Shown here: in pieces, positions 56,272 to 64,000 of the stretch
How positions within the stretch are numbered: position 1 is the stretch's first letter
How the letters are laid out: every line of letters starts with the position of its first letter
From: Selaginella moellendorffii
Taxonomy: Eukaryota > Streptophyta > Lycopodiopsida > Selaginellales > Selaginellaceae
Direction: 5' to 3'
DNA length: 64,000 nt
Assembly: GCF_000143415.4 (NCBI RefSeq)
Contig: NW_003314285.1
Coordinates: forward strand, 1,740,966-1,804,965
The notes under the pieces: model-generated
The model's input: the letters and a program-made list of their open reading frames with translations, nothing else
What the model was told of the DNA's origin: nothing
Database searches by the model: none
Program-made: the position numbers and the translations under genes

Positions 56272-56754
56272 ATGATAAAGATTCGGGAAGGCTTGTGGCT
56301 GGGTAACATATGGGATATAGAGAGTCTGAATCAGACAAGGATTGCACAACATGGTATTACACATATTCTGTCAATGGTGGAAGTTGGAGGCTTTGACAGC
56401 ACCAAGTTTGGAATAGTGAGAAAGGAAGTGGCGATTGATGATGTTGAGAGTGAAAACCTCCTTATCCATCTTGAAGATTGTTTGGAATTCATTGACAATG
56501 CGATTGTGGTATGCAAGGGTGTGGTGCTTGTCCACTGCCGCATGGGTTTGTCAAGGAGTGTTTCAGTGATTGTGGCGCACTTGATGAGGAGTGAAGGGCT
56601 AAGTTTTGCAAAGGGTCTCGCGGAGGTGGAAAAGGTTAGTCCTACTGCCATTAACCATGGGTTCCGGAAACAGCTTAAAATCTTTGGAACAATGGGGTGT
56701 GTGGTGGATAAACAACATGTTAAGTGGGAAGAAGATGAGTTCTTCAAAAGATAG
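56272..56754 (+). CDS. Small dual-specificity protein phosphatase
   Basis: Intronless, 160 residues. The whole protein is one DSP catalytic domain: IREGLWLGNIWDIES at the start, ITHILSMVEV, general-acid Asp (D56 or D57, VAIDDVESENLL), and the P-loop VHCRMGLSRS with Cys89 and Arg95 in HCx5R. The helix after the P-loop (VSVIVAHLMRSEGLSFAKGL) is intact. It is about the size of VHR/DUSP12 catalytic cores and lacks zinc finger or kinase-interaction motifs. Base use is more AT-rich than in neighbouring genes. It may be a recent or retro-derived copy, lying between a hairpin and a rearranged DYW fragment, so its expression is uncertain. Confidence 0.75.
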   Translation: MIKIREGLWLGNIWDIESLNQTRIAQHGITHILSMVEVGGFDSTKFGIVRKEVAIDDVESENLLIHLEDCLEFIDNAIVVCKGVVLVHCRMGLSRSVSVIVAHLMRSEGLSFAKGLAEVEKVSPTAINHGFRKQLKIFGTMGCVVDKQHVKWEEDEFFKR

Positions 56755-57134
56755 AATAAAACAAAGCAAAATTTCAGATAGGATCCGCAAAAAATTAAAA
56801 AAACTAAAAATAAAAAAACTTGATAAGTATTCTTGTCTCTTAATTAAAAAATATACAAATGAAGTAAATAAAAGTGATCCTTTTCAGAACTAGCAGAGCA
56901 CTCGCCACAATCGAAGTGGTGAGTGCTCTACGTGAGATCGTCATTTTCTCCAATACCATACTAGTTTCAGCAGAAGATATACTCTAGAACTACCGCTTTG
57001 TATTTTCACAATATAAATATATAGAAGTCTTGTGTCCGCTCTCACAGCATTGATGTAAACCGCACGCTCAGGAGCACGCGTAAAGCCATCAAAAACCTAG
57101 CGCTTCGAAAACTTTCTTTCGTAGCTTGTTCCTT
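56755..57134. other. Flank of phosphatase gene with foldback
   Basis: AT-rich 3' flank, then the inverted repeat at 56895-56929. No gene. Confidence 0.5.
56895..56929. repeat. 14-bp inverted repeat derived from DYW-domain codons
   Basis: AGAGCACTCGCCAC, 7-nt loop AATCGAA, then GTGGTGAGTGCTCT (one mismatch). The left arm and loop copy the RFHHFDRGECSC codons of the PPR-DYW gene ending at 60093; the extended right arm does not, so it looks like a foldback junction. Confidence 0.75.
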
Positions 57135-57140
57135 TGCAAG

Positions 57141-57418
57141 ATGTCGAGTGTGCAAGCTCCGCGAGAGATTTACGAGGAGCTGAGGGGGATCGACGGGGTG
57201 ATCCGCGAGAGAGGCTACGTCCCGGATATCAAGGCTGTGTTGCATAGGCGATTGCGTTTGGGATGATAGTGAGCTCAGGATTATGAAGAAGTTGCGTGTC
57301 TGCCCCGACTGTCACTCGGCTACCAAGATCATCTCCAAGTTTTCCGGCAGGAACATCATCGTGAGCGACGCAAATCGCTTCCACGAGCTCCAGACTGGAT
57401 CTTGGATCAAGAATCATT
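57141..57418 (+). pseudogene. Truncated PPR DYW-domain fragment
   Basis: Plus-strand sequence reads [20 protein letters not shown] then PDIKAVLH, jumps by deletion to RLRLG (nucleotides GCGATTGCGTTTGGGATGAT), hits stops, then continues [20 protein letters not shown] and [17 protein letters not shown]. It is a copy of the C-terminus of the minus-strand gene at 57648-59846, in opposite orientation. The Cys/His-Glu part (CCFHSERL) that carries the deaminase active site is deleted. Confidence 0.85.
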
Positions 57419-57647
57419 AGCATATAAAATAATCATAATTATATAAATAATTAGAATAAACAAGCAAGACAACATGAGAATTGCTTGAAGTGTATTAAAA
57501 CTAATCTTCTCATTATGGTTTCCCCAAACAATAGTGTCAAAATTTATGGAGAATGTCTGGACCAAGGTACACTGAAAGATTGCAAAGACAGTTCTTCATG
57601 AATAGATTTAATGATTCTTGAGGTGTGTTCTACCAGAAAAGAGACAC

Positions 57648-59846
57648 TTACCAATAATCTTCACACGAGCAGGAACCATTCCGGAACTCGTGGAAGCGAT
57701 TTGCGTCCCTGACGATGATTTTCCTGCCCGAAAACTTGGAGATGATCTTGGTAGCCGAGTGACAGTCGGGGCAGACACGCAAGTTCTTCATGATCCGGAG
57801 CTCAGTCCCACCCGGGCTCGAGATCATCCCAAACGCAATCGCCAGCCTCTCGCTGTGGAAGCAGCACATCTTCTCCTTGGCCTCTCTCGCCGCGTTGTGC
57901 AACACAGCCTTGATATCCGGGACGTAGCCTCTCTCGCGGATCACCCCCTCGATCCTCCGCAGCTCCTCGTAAATCTCACGCTTCCGCGGGTGCGAGGTGT
58001 CCCCAGCGATGAACTCGTGCAGCACTCCACCAATCTCGATGGAGCTCTTCCCGGCCATCTTGAAGACTCCACGCTGGTCCATGAGCTTTCTCATCCTGGC
58101 CATGTCGTCCCACCTCTCCGCGAGAGCGTACAAGTTGGAGAGCGCGACATAGGATCCCGAGTCCGTGGGCCTCAGCGCCATGATCCGGTCCGCCGCTCGA
58201 GCTGCTCGCTCCACGTCCGCGTGAGTGATGCAAGCTCCCAGGAGTATCGTCCAGATGGTGTGATCCGGATGGTATGGCATGGAGTTGATGAACTCCTCGG
58301 CTTCGTCCAGCCACCCGGCTCGTCCCAGGAGATCGATGAGACAGCCGCACTGGAGAGACGTCGGCTTGAAGCCGTAGTCGCCGATCATGGAGCTGTAGAG
58401 CTTGCAGCTATCCTTGACGAGCCCGGCATGGCTGCAAGCGAAGAGCACCCCGATGAAAGTGATGTCGTCGTGTGTGATCCCGAGGATGGTCATCTCCGAG
58501 AAGAGCTCCAGAGCTTCCCTGAGATGGCTGTTCTGTGCGTAGACCATGATCATCGTGTTCCACGAGACTGCGTTGGTGGATTCAGTCTCGTCGAAAACTT
58601 TCCTCGCCAGATCCAGCCTCCCACACTTCCCATACATGTTGATCAGTGCCGAGTTCACGGTTGCCTCTCTCTCACGTCCCGCGGCGATGGCTTGATCGTG
58701 GATCGCTTGTCCTCGAGCTAGAAGTGACGAGTTGCAGCAGCAGGCGTCCAAGGCACTGGTGAAAGTCACGCCATCCGGAAGAACTCGGCTCTCTTGCATC
58801 CGTTTGTAGATCTCTAGAGCCTGGAAGCCATAGCCGTTCTGTCCGTAGACCGCGATCATCGAGTTCCAGGTGATGATATCCTTCCTCTGCATCGCGTCGA
58901 AAACTTTCCTCGCTTCGTCGGGACTGGCGCACTTCCCATACATGTTGATGAGAGCGTTCCCCACGCAAACGTTGGCCTCGCTCCTGGCGTCGATCACCCC
59001 GTGAACTTCCCTGCCAATGCCAAACACGGCGATATCGGCACACACATCCACCACCGTGACGAAAGTTACCTCGGTCGGCTCCACGCCGTCGAGCGTCATG
59101 AGCAAGAACACCTTGAGCGCGTCGCGGAAGAATCCATTGAGAGCGTAGGCAGCGACGAGGGCGGTCCAGGCGATCACACTCCTGCTCGTGAGGCTCTCAA
59201 ACACGCTGCAAGCGTCCGCCAAGCTCCTGCATTTGGCATACATGTTGATCAGGCAGTTCGCCACGAAGATATCTGCCAGAAATCCACAACAAGCAATGCG
59301 TCTGTGAAGAGCTCTACCTCGATCCAGCCACGACAGTGCCGCCACGGCCCCCAGGAGCTCGATGAAGGTGATGGAATTGGGCGAAATCCCCTCGAGATCC
59401 ATGATCTCCAGGAGATTGAGCGCATCCATGTAATGCCCATTGTGGGCAAATGCTGCTACCATGATAGTCCACGAGAAAACGTTCCTCCTGGGCGTGATGT
59501 GGAAGACGCTCTTGGCCGCCTGGAGACTGCCACACTTGCCATACATCTCTACCAGGAGATTGCAAAGGTATCTGCTGCTCTTGAATCCACACAGCACGAT
59601 GTGGTAGTGGATGCGCTTGCCCTCGGCGATGGCGGCCTCGCTCCCACAGCGGCGGAGGTACCAGGCCAGCACCTCGGCGCTGGGCGACACGGATCGATCC
59701 TCGAGGAGCTGCACGGCGTCGCGGAGATCCAGGCGCTCGAGCCGATCGATCTGCTGCTCCTCTTTCTCGGTGAGAGGGAAGAATCTGGCACTGCTAGTGG
59801 AAACCCATCGGAGTGCGCGGATCCGGCATTTCAGCCGAACGAGCAT
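57648..59846 (-). CDS. PPR-DYW RNA-editing factor
   Basis: Intronless, 732 residues. The N-terminus MLVRLKCRIRALRWVSTSSARFF-like is an Arg/Ser-rich organelle presequence. About 14 PLS repeats (from about residue 60 to 510) are followed by E1/E2 segments (LIDLLGRAGWLDEAEEFIN, SYVALSNLYALAERWDDMARM, GKSSIEIGG) and a complete DYW domain with PG-box, HSE (FHSERLAIAFG), CPDCH and the C-terminal CSCEDYW. HxE and CxxC coordinate the zinc of the cytidine deaminase, so this protein can both choose and deaminate its C in mitochondrial or plastid RNA. Site not deducible here without applying the PPR code. Confidence 0.93.
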   Translation of the reverse strand: MLVRLKCRIRALRWVSTSSARFFPLTEKEEQQIDRLERLDLRDAVQLLEDRSVSPSAEVLAWYLRRCGSEAAIAEGKRIHYHIVLCGFKSSRYLCNLLVEMYGKCGSLQAAKSVFHITPRRNVFSWTIMVAAFAHNGHYMDALNLLEIMDLEGISPNSITFIELLGAVAALSWLDRGRALHRRIACCGFLADIFVANCLINMYAKCRSLADACSVFESLTSRSVIAWTALVAAYALNGFFRDALKVFLLMTLDGVEPTEVTFVTVVDVCADIAVFGIGREVHGVIDARSEANVCVGNALINMYGKCASPDEARKVFDAMQRKDIITWNSMIAVYGQNGYGFQALEIYKRMQESRVLPDGVTFTSALDACCCNSSLLARGQAIHDQAIAAGREREATVNSALINMYGKCGRLDLARKVFDETESTNAVSWNTMIMVYAQNSHLREALELFSEMTILGITHDDITFIGVLFACSHAGLVKDSCKLYSSMIGDYGFKPTSLQCGCLIDLLGRAGWLDEAEEFINSMPYHPDHTIWTILLGACITHADVERAARAADRIMALRPTDSGSYVALSNLYALAERWDDMARMRKLMDQRGVFKMAGKSSIEIGGVLHEFIAGDTSHPRKREIYEELRRIEGVIRERGYVPDIKAVLHNAAREAKEKMCCFHSERLAIAFGMISSPGGTELRIMKNLRVCPDCHSATKIISKFSGRKIIVRDANRFHEFRNGSCSCEDYW

Positions 59847-59930
59847 AATCTCTACGTAGTGATCATCTAGTTATCGTTTAATCATTGTTGTGCAGACAAT
59901 TTCTTTTGAAAGTTTTAATTATTATTTATG

Positions 59931-59931
<1 letters not shown>

Positions 59932-59964
<33 letters not shown>

Positions 59965-59981
59965 ATTATTAAATTATTAAA
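59932..59981. repeat. ATT trinucleotide microsatellite
   Basis: Long (ATT)n run followed by AAATT units, between two PPR genes. Confidence 0.85.
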
Positions 59982-60092
59982 CTTAGGTGGTAATATTTTT
60001 TAACTTGCTGCTTAACTGTAATGAACATTTTAATTGATAAAAATGATTTACTGTGCTAAACTATTCCTGGCATATTCTACACCATCTTAATG

Positions 60093-62891
60093 TTACCAGT
60101 AGTCCCCACAGGAGCACTCGCCACGATCGAAGTGGTGAAACCGGTTGCTGTCCCGGACCGTGATCCTTCTTCCCTCGACGCCGCTAATGAACTTGATTGC
60201 CGAGTGGCAGTCGGAGCACACGCGCAAGTTCTTGACGATGCACAGCGGCGTCCTGGGTGGCGTGCTGGCAATCCCAAACGCCACCGCCAGCTTCTCGCTG
60301 TGATAGAACAGCACCTCGTCCTTCTCCTCCTCTTCCATGCTGTGGATCACCACCTTTCGATCCGGCTCGTACCCCTTGATCCTCATCTCCGACATCAGCC
60401 TCTGCAGCGTCTTGAAGATGCGAGACTTGTCCGGATGGATCGAGTCCCCGGCCACGAACTCGTGCACCTGTTTGTCGATCTCGATCCAGCTCCGCCCAGC
60501 CTGCTTCCTCACCCCGGCTTGCTCCATCCTCTTCCTCACCTTGGCAGCCTCGTCCCACTTCTTGAGCGCCGCGTAGAGGTTGGAGAGCATGATGTAGGCC
60601 GCGGCACACCTGGGCTCTCGCTGGAACGCCTCCTCCGCCGCTCGGGCAGCTCGATCTTCGTCCTTGTGCGTCACACAGGCGCAGAGCAGCGATGTCCAGA
60701 GCACAGCGTCGGCTGGAACCGGCATGGCTTGTATCAGCTCCTCGGCCTCTTCGAGCTTCCCAGACCGCCCAAGCATGTCGATCAAGCATCCAAAGTGTAC
60801 CTCCCTGGGAGTGATGCCGAAGTCCTGCCTCATCTCCACGAAGTGGCTCACGGCGTCTTTGAACTTCCCCGAGTGGCTGCAACAGTAGAGGATGGTGACG
60901 AAGGTGATGTCGTTCGGCCTCACTCCTTCCAGCTTCATTTGCAGCGCTAGCCGGAGCGATTCCTTGACGAGGCCGTTCTGGGCGTAGCTGGTCATCATCG
61001 ACGTCCACGAGACGACGTTCTTGGAGTCCATGTAGTCGAAGATCCGCCGAGCTTCTGCCAAGTTGCCGCACTTGCCATACATGTGAACCAGCGCGTTCTG
61101 GATGCCAGCGTCCAGTCCCAGAGCCGTGGAGTTCACCGTAGCGTGGATTTGCTTCCCTCGGTCCCCTGCTGCAGCACTGGCACAGGCGTCCAGCACGCTT
61201 ATAAATGTGATCCTGTCCGGCTTCACGTCCATGCTGTCGAACAAGGCCAGAGCTTCTCTCGATCTTCCGTTCTGGCCGTAAGCTGCTAGCATCGCGTTCC
61301 AGGAGACCACATTCTTCTCCACCATGCTGTCAAACACGTCCCTGGCATCGTCGGGGCTTCCACACTTGCCATACATGTTGACGAGTGTGTTGCCAACAAC
61401 GATGGAAGTGTCCAGCCCCGCGTAAACGATCCTGACGTGAAGAGCTTTGCCGAGCTCCAGAGCTCCCACGCTGGTGTAGGCGTCTAGAACACTGACGTAA
61501 GTTATCCTGTCCAGCTCCATCCCTTCCTGTTGCATGAGCTTGAAGAAGAGGAGGGCCTCGTCCGCAAGCTCGTTCTGGCAAAAGGCCGCGATCATCGTGC
61601 TCCAGCTGATAACGTTCTTTTCCGGCATCCTCGTAAACACGGCAAAGGCCTCCCCGATGCTTCCACACTTGCCATACATGTTGATGATGGCGTTGGCGGT
61701 GACCAAGTCCGAATCCATGCCGCACGAAGCAGCAGCCGAGTGGATCTCTCTCCCCAGCTTGAGAGCTTCCAAGCTGGAGCAAGCGTCTAGAGCAGCGACG
61801 AACGTCATGTTGGCCGGAAGCACGCCGCACTGATCCATCTCCTGGAAGAGCTGGATGGCCGATCTCGCGAGGCCACAGTTGACGTAGATGCTCAGCATGG
61901 AGTTCCAGCATATCAAGTCCCTCCTCTTCATCTTGTCAAAGATGGCCTTGGCCTCGGCAAAACTTCCACACCTCCCATACATGTTGACGAGAGTTGTCGC
62001 GAGAGATCCATCTACATCCAGCCGGAACTCGTTGATCTTGGAGTGGACGTCCCTGCCTCTAGCCAAGCCTTCCTCCTCGTCAAGCCCAGCACAAGCATCC
62101 AGCGTGCTGATGAAAGTCACTCTATCCGGCATCACCCCTCCCTGTCTTTCCAGCTCGTCGAAGATCTCCACAGCCTGCCTGTTATACCCATTCTGTGCGT
62201 ATGCCGCGATCATGGCGTTCCAGGAGACGATGTCGCGCCTTCTCATTGCATCGAAGACGAGCTTCGCCTCTTCTAGCTCCTGGAACTTCCCATACATGCT
62301 GATCAAGCTATTGTTGATCATCACGTCCGTCGCAAACTCCGTGTGATCTGAGAGTAGCGAGTGAATACCTCTTCCTTGCGAGAGTGCCTTGGCGGCTCCA
62401 CACGAATCGATGAACTTGAGCAGCGCTACTCGGTCAGGGAGCTCCCCTTCTTGGCACATCCGGTGGAAGAGCTGGATCGCCTCCACTCCACGCCCGCTCT
62501 GCACAAATCCAGCCATGAGCATCGTCCAAGAGAAGACATTCTTGTGCTGCATGGCATCAAACACGCGCTTAGCTTCCACCAAGCTGCCGCATTTGCCATA
62601 CATGTCCACAAGGAGATTGGAGAGAAATCTAGGCCTGTCCAGCGTACCTGAATCCATCCACCGGTGGATCCTCCGGCCCTCCTCCAGCGCCTTGGCGCCC
62701 GCGCAGCGGCGAATGAGCTGCTCTAGATCTCCAGTGCCGCCGGCGGCGCCAGATTGCTCTAGCAGATCCACGGCCTCGCGGATCGCATCGACGCCGCCGC
62801 ATTCCAGCACCGGGGACAACCACTTCGTGATTGCCCGCCTAACAGAGGAGGCCATAAACCCTAAATCATCAACGTGACGTGGCATTGTCAT
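60093..62891 (-). CDS. PPR-DYW RNA-editing factor
   Basis: Intronless, up to 932 residues. Starts at ATG 62891 (MTMPRHVDDL) or, more like a presequence, at 62855 (MASSVRRAITKWLSP). About 20 PLS repeats (residues 75-700) precede E1/E2 (CLIDMLGRSGKLEEAEEL, AAYIMLSNLYAALKKWDEAA, GRSWIEID) and a complete DYW domain: YHSEKLAVAFG, CSDCHSAIKF and the ending CSCGDYW. Zinc-binding and catalytic HSE/CxxC residues are intact. Organelle C-to-U editing factor by family. It lies 246 bp downstream-to-upstream from another PPR-DYW gene on the same strand, but the two differ enough not to be recent copies. Confidence 0.93.
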   Translation of the reverse strand: MTMPRHVDDLGFMASSVRRAITKWLSPVLECGGVDAIREAVDLLEQSGAAGGTGDLEQLIRRCAGAKALEEGRRIHRWMDSGTLDRPRFLSNLLVDMYGKCGSLVEAKRVFDAMQHKNVFSWTMLMAGFVQSGRGVEAIQLFHRMCQEGELPDRVALLKFIDSCGAAKALSQGRGIHSLLSDHTEFATDVMINNSLISMYGKFQELEEAKLVFDAMRRRDIVSWNAMIAAYAQNGYNRQAVEIFDELERQGGVMPDRVTFISTLDACAGLDEEEGLARGRDVHSKINEFRLDVDGSLATTLVNMYGRCGSFAEAKAIFDKMKRRDLICWNSMLSIYVNCGLARSAIQLFQEMDQCGVLPANMTFVAALDACSSLEALKLGREIHSAAASCGMDSDLVTANAIINMYGKCGSIGEAFAVFTRMPEKNVISWSTMIAAFCQNELADEALLFFKLMQQEGMELDRITYVSVLDAYTSVGALELGKALHVRIVYAGLDTSIVVGNTLVNMYGKCGSPDDARDVFDSMVEKNVVSWNAMLAAYGQNGRSREALALFDSMDVKPDRITFISVLDACASAAAGDRGKQIHATVNSTALGLDAGIQNALVHMYGKCGNLAEARRIFDYMDSKNVVSWTSMMTSYAQNGLVKESLRLALQMKLEGVRPNDITFVTILYCCSHSGKFKDAVSHFVEMRQDFGITPREVHFGCLIDMLGRSGKLEEAEELIQAMPVPADAVLWTSLLCACVTHKDEDRAARAAEEAFQREPRCAAAYIMLSNLYAALKKWDEAAKVRKRMEQAGVRKQAGRSWIEIDKQVHEFVAGDSIHPDKSRIFKTLQRLMSEMRIKGYEPDRKVVIHSMEEEEKDEVLFYHSEKLAVAFGIASTPPRTPLCIVKNLRVCSDCHSAIKFISGVEGRRITVRDSNRFHHFDRGECSCGDYW

Positions 62892-63167
62892 GACGTGTCA
62901 CCACTTACATGAGTACACGTCAGTATAACTTCGACGGCTGCGATTGTGTACGGGAAATGGACGGGCAAGATTTGGTGGCACTGACAATTCGAAATCTTAG
63001 CGATGGGCGGGAGGAGCAGTGGCGCGCGCTAGGCTAGGGCTCCAGCGCGGGCGGAAGAGAGGGGAGCTCCCGCGGCGATGGATCCTTGTGCTTGGTAGCT
63101 GGAGAAAGTTTTCTTTCTACCGGCCGGAGGCTGTGGCGCTTGGAGGTAGGGTTTGCAGGCAGCGGCG

Positions 63168-64000
63168 ATGACTGCTGCTGCTAGTATCATTCCCAGCGAC
63201 AATGACGATTTCGTGGACGCCATCGTGCTCAGCTCCTCCGATGACGACGACGACGCTAGCGGGAAAGTCTTCTCTCCTCCAGCCGAGCAGCGGAGCGTCG
63301 CAACGCGGGTTAAATCCAGGAAGAGGAAACTTGCTACCCCGGCCGTCACCGCTTCCGCTGCTACTGTGTCACCCGAGAGGCCCCAACAGCCATCCAAGCC
63401 CAGGAAGCTTAAACGAATCTCTCTGGAGGATGTGAATCGAAGAGCCATGAAAGACATACAAAACGAGCTCCGGGATCCATCCCCAGAAGGCATGGGGTCG
63501 AGGGAAGAAACTCCAGCCTCTATGGCCAAGGTTGGCACAGGTAGTGGGAGGTCTAGAAAAAAATCTGGGCGTCGACGAGCAAGTGCCACTTCTTCTGGCA
63601 CCGTGAAGGAAGAAGATGTTGCTGCGAAGGAAGACCCATGTCCACAACGTCCCAGTGGTGACTGCATTGTGGTTTTGGATTCGTCGGAAGAGGATCAATT
63701 GAGTCCTTCGGCAGTGGTGCGTGAAGAAGATATTGGAAAGAAGGTTGACAAGAAGGCTGGAAAGTCTGTCCAACGCAAGGATCCTGGACCAAACCCCAAG
63801 CCCAAGCCCAAGCCCAGGAAGAGTTTCGGCCCAAAGAAGCAACCACTTCCATCACCTCCTTCACCGGACGATGACGACTTTGCTCAAGAACCTATCCTTG
63901 TGGAGTCCGACGACGATGACGAGGAGGACTCTCCTTCCGCGGCTCTCGTTGCGTGTCCCAGAAAGGGTCATAAGCTCGCTGTCAAGGCCCACTTTGTTGG
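63168..64000 (+). CDS. Acidic/basic nuclear protein with three SUMO-interaction-like motifs, 5' part
   Basis: Open frame from ATG 63168 to the window end with no stop (277 codons). Low-complexity, charged, probably disordered. Three hydrophobic clusters followed by acid runs fit SUMO-interacting motifs: IVLSSSDDDD (about 19-28), CIVVLDSSEED (about 165-175) and ILVESDDDDEED (about 242-253). Basic NLS-like clusters are KSRKRK (about 59) and GRSRKKSGRRR (about 130); a KPKPKPKPR run follows. The last visible part (CPRKGHKLAVKAHFV) may begin a folded domain. Candidates are a Rad60/NIP45-type SUMO-like protein or another SUMO-pathway scaffold; not decided. Gene is cut by the window edge. Confidence 0.65.
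   Translation, partial: MTAAASIIPSDNDDFVDAIVLSSSDDDDDASGKVFSPPAEQRSVATRVKSRKRKLATPAVTASAATVSPERPQQPSKPRKLKRISLEDVNRRAMKDIQNELRDPSPEGMGSREETPASMAKVGTGSGRSRKKSGRRRASATSSGTVKEEDVAAKEDPCPQRPSGDCIVVLDSSEEDQLSPSAVVREEDIGKKVDKKAGKSVQRKDPGPNPKPKPKPRKSFGPKKQPLPSPPSPDDDDFAQEPILVESDDDDEEDSPSAALVACPRKGHKLAVKAHFV

Noticed and set aside
57618-58721. 367-codon plus-strand open frame
   Set aside because: Antisense to the PPR-DYW gene; regular His/Val/Asp pattern is the mirror of PPR codons.
60090-60950. 286-codon plus-strand open frame, and a 295-codon minus frame at 60184-61071
   Set aside because: Both overlap the PPR-DYW gene in other frames and show no domain.
1-64000. tRNA, rRNA and CRISPR features
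   Set aside because: I looked for B-box-like GGTTCGAATCC cores, rRNA blocks and regular spacer arrays on both strands and found none; a tRNAscan run would settle tRNAs.

Overview
The window is nuclear DNA of a vascular plant, most probably the lycophyte Selaginella (S. moellendorffii or a close relative). The evidence is plant-only genes (PsbW, IDD, GRAS, R2R3-MYB, LysM receptor kinase, phytocyanin, MIR160), very short GT-AG introns of about 50-100 bp, dense gene packing, and many PPR genes, including two with complete DYW editing domains. The species call is inference; the plant call is firm.

Layout. 1-4.4 kb: the 5' end of a WAT1-type transporter (minus), then three plastid-directed genes: a thylakoid MPH1-like protein, PsbW and a CLC-e chloride channel. 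4.7-8.5 kb: a Golgi-type methyltransferase-like protein and an intronless LysM receptor-like kinase with an atypical kinase domain. 10-12.2 kb: an IDD zinc-finger regulator. 15.1-18.5 kb: two tandem PPR genes built of uniform S-type repeats. 18.7-21.6 kb: a DUF599 cluster of one decayed and two intact copies. 21.6-28.6 kb: an AT-rich island holding a decayed Ty3/gypsy retrotransposon with an internal inversion. 28.6-35.2 kb: no convincing protein gene, ending in a clear MIR160 hairpin at 35.27 kb.

36-41.6 kb: EB1 microtubule-tip protein, a LISCL-type GRAS protein and a TRM1-type tRNA methyltransferase, the last divergent from a 1074-residue PPR gene by 36 bp. 45-48.6 kb: an ENODL phytocyanin, argininosuccinate lyase, and an unrecognised small gene divergent from it, whose 3' end has been tandemly repeated. 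50-55 kb: a MYB80-like R2R3-MYB and a serine carboxypeptidase. 56.2-57.4 kb: a small dual-specificity phosphatase whose start codon abuts a perfect hairpin, then an inverted DYW-domain pseudogene. 57.6-62.9 kb: two PPR-DYW genes. From 63.2 kb an acidic nuclear protein with three SUMO-interaction-like motifs runs off the end.

Functional themes: plastid and organelle biology (PsbW, MPH1-like, CLC-e, argininosuccinate lyase, five PPR genes, perhaps TRM1) and plant transcriptional or small-RNA regulation (IDD, GRAS, MYB80-like, MIR160). Exon boundaries were read by eye from GT/AG signals, reading phase and family conservation. No similarity search was run.
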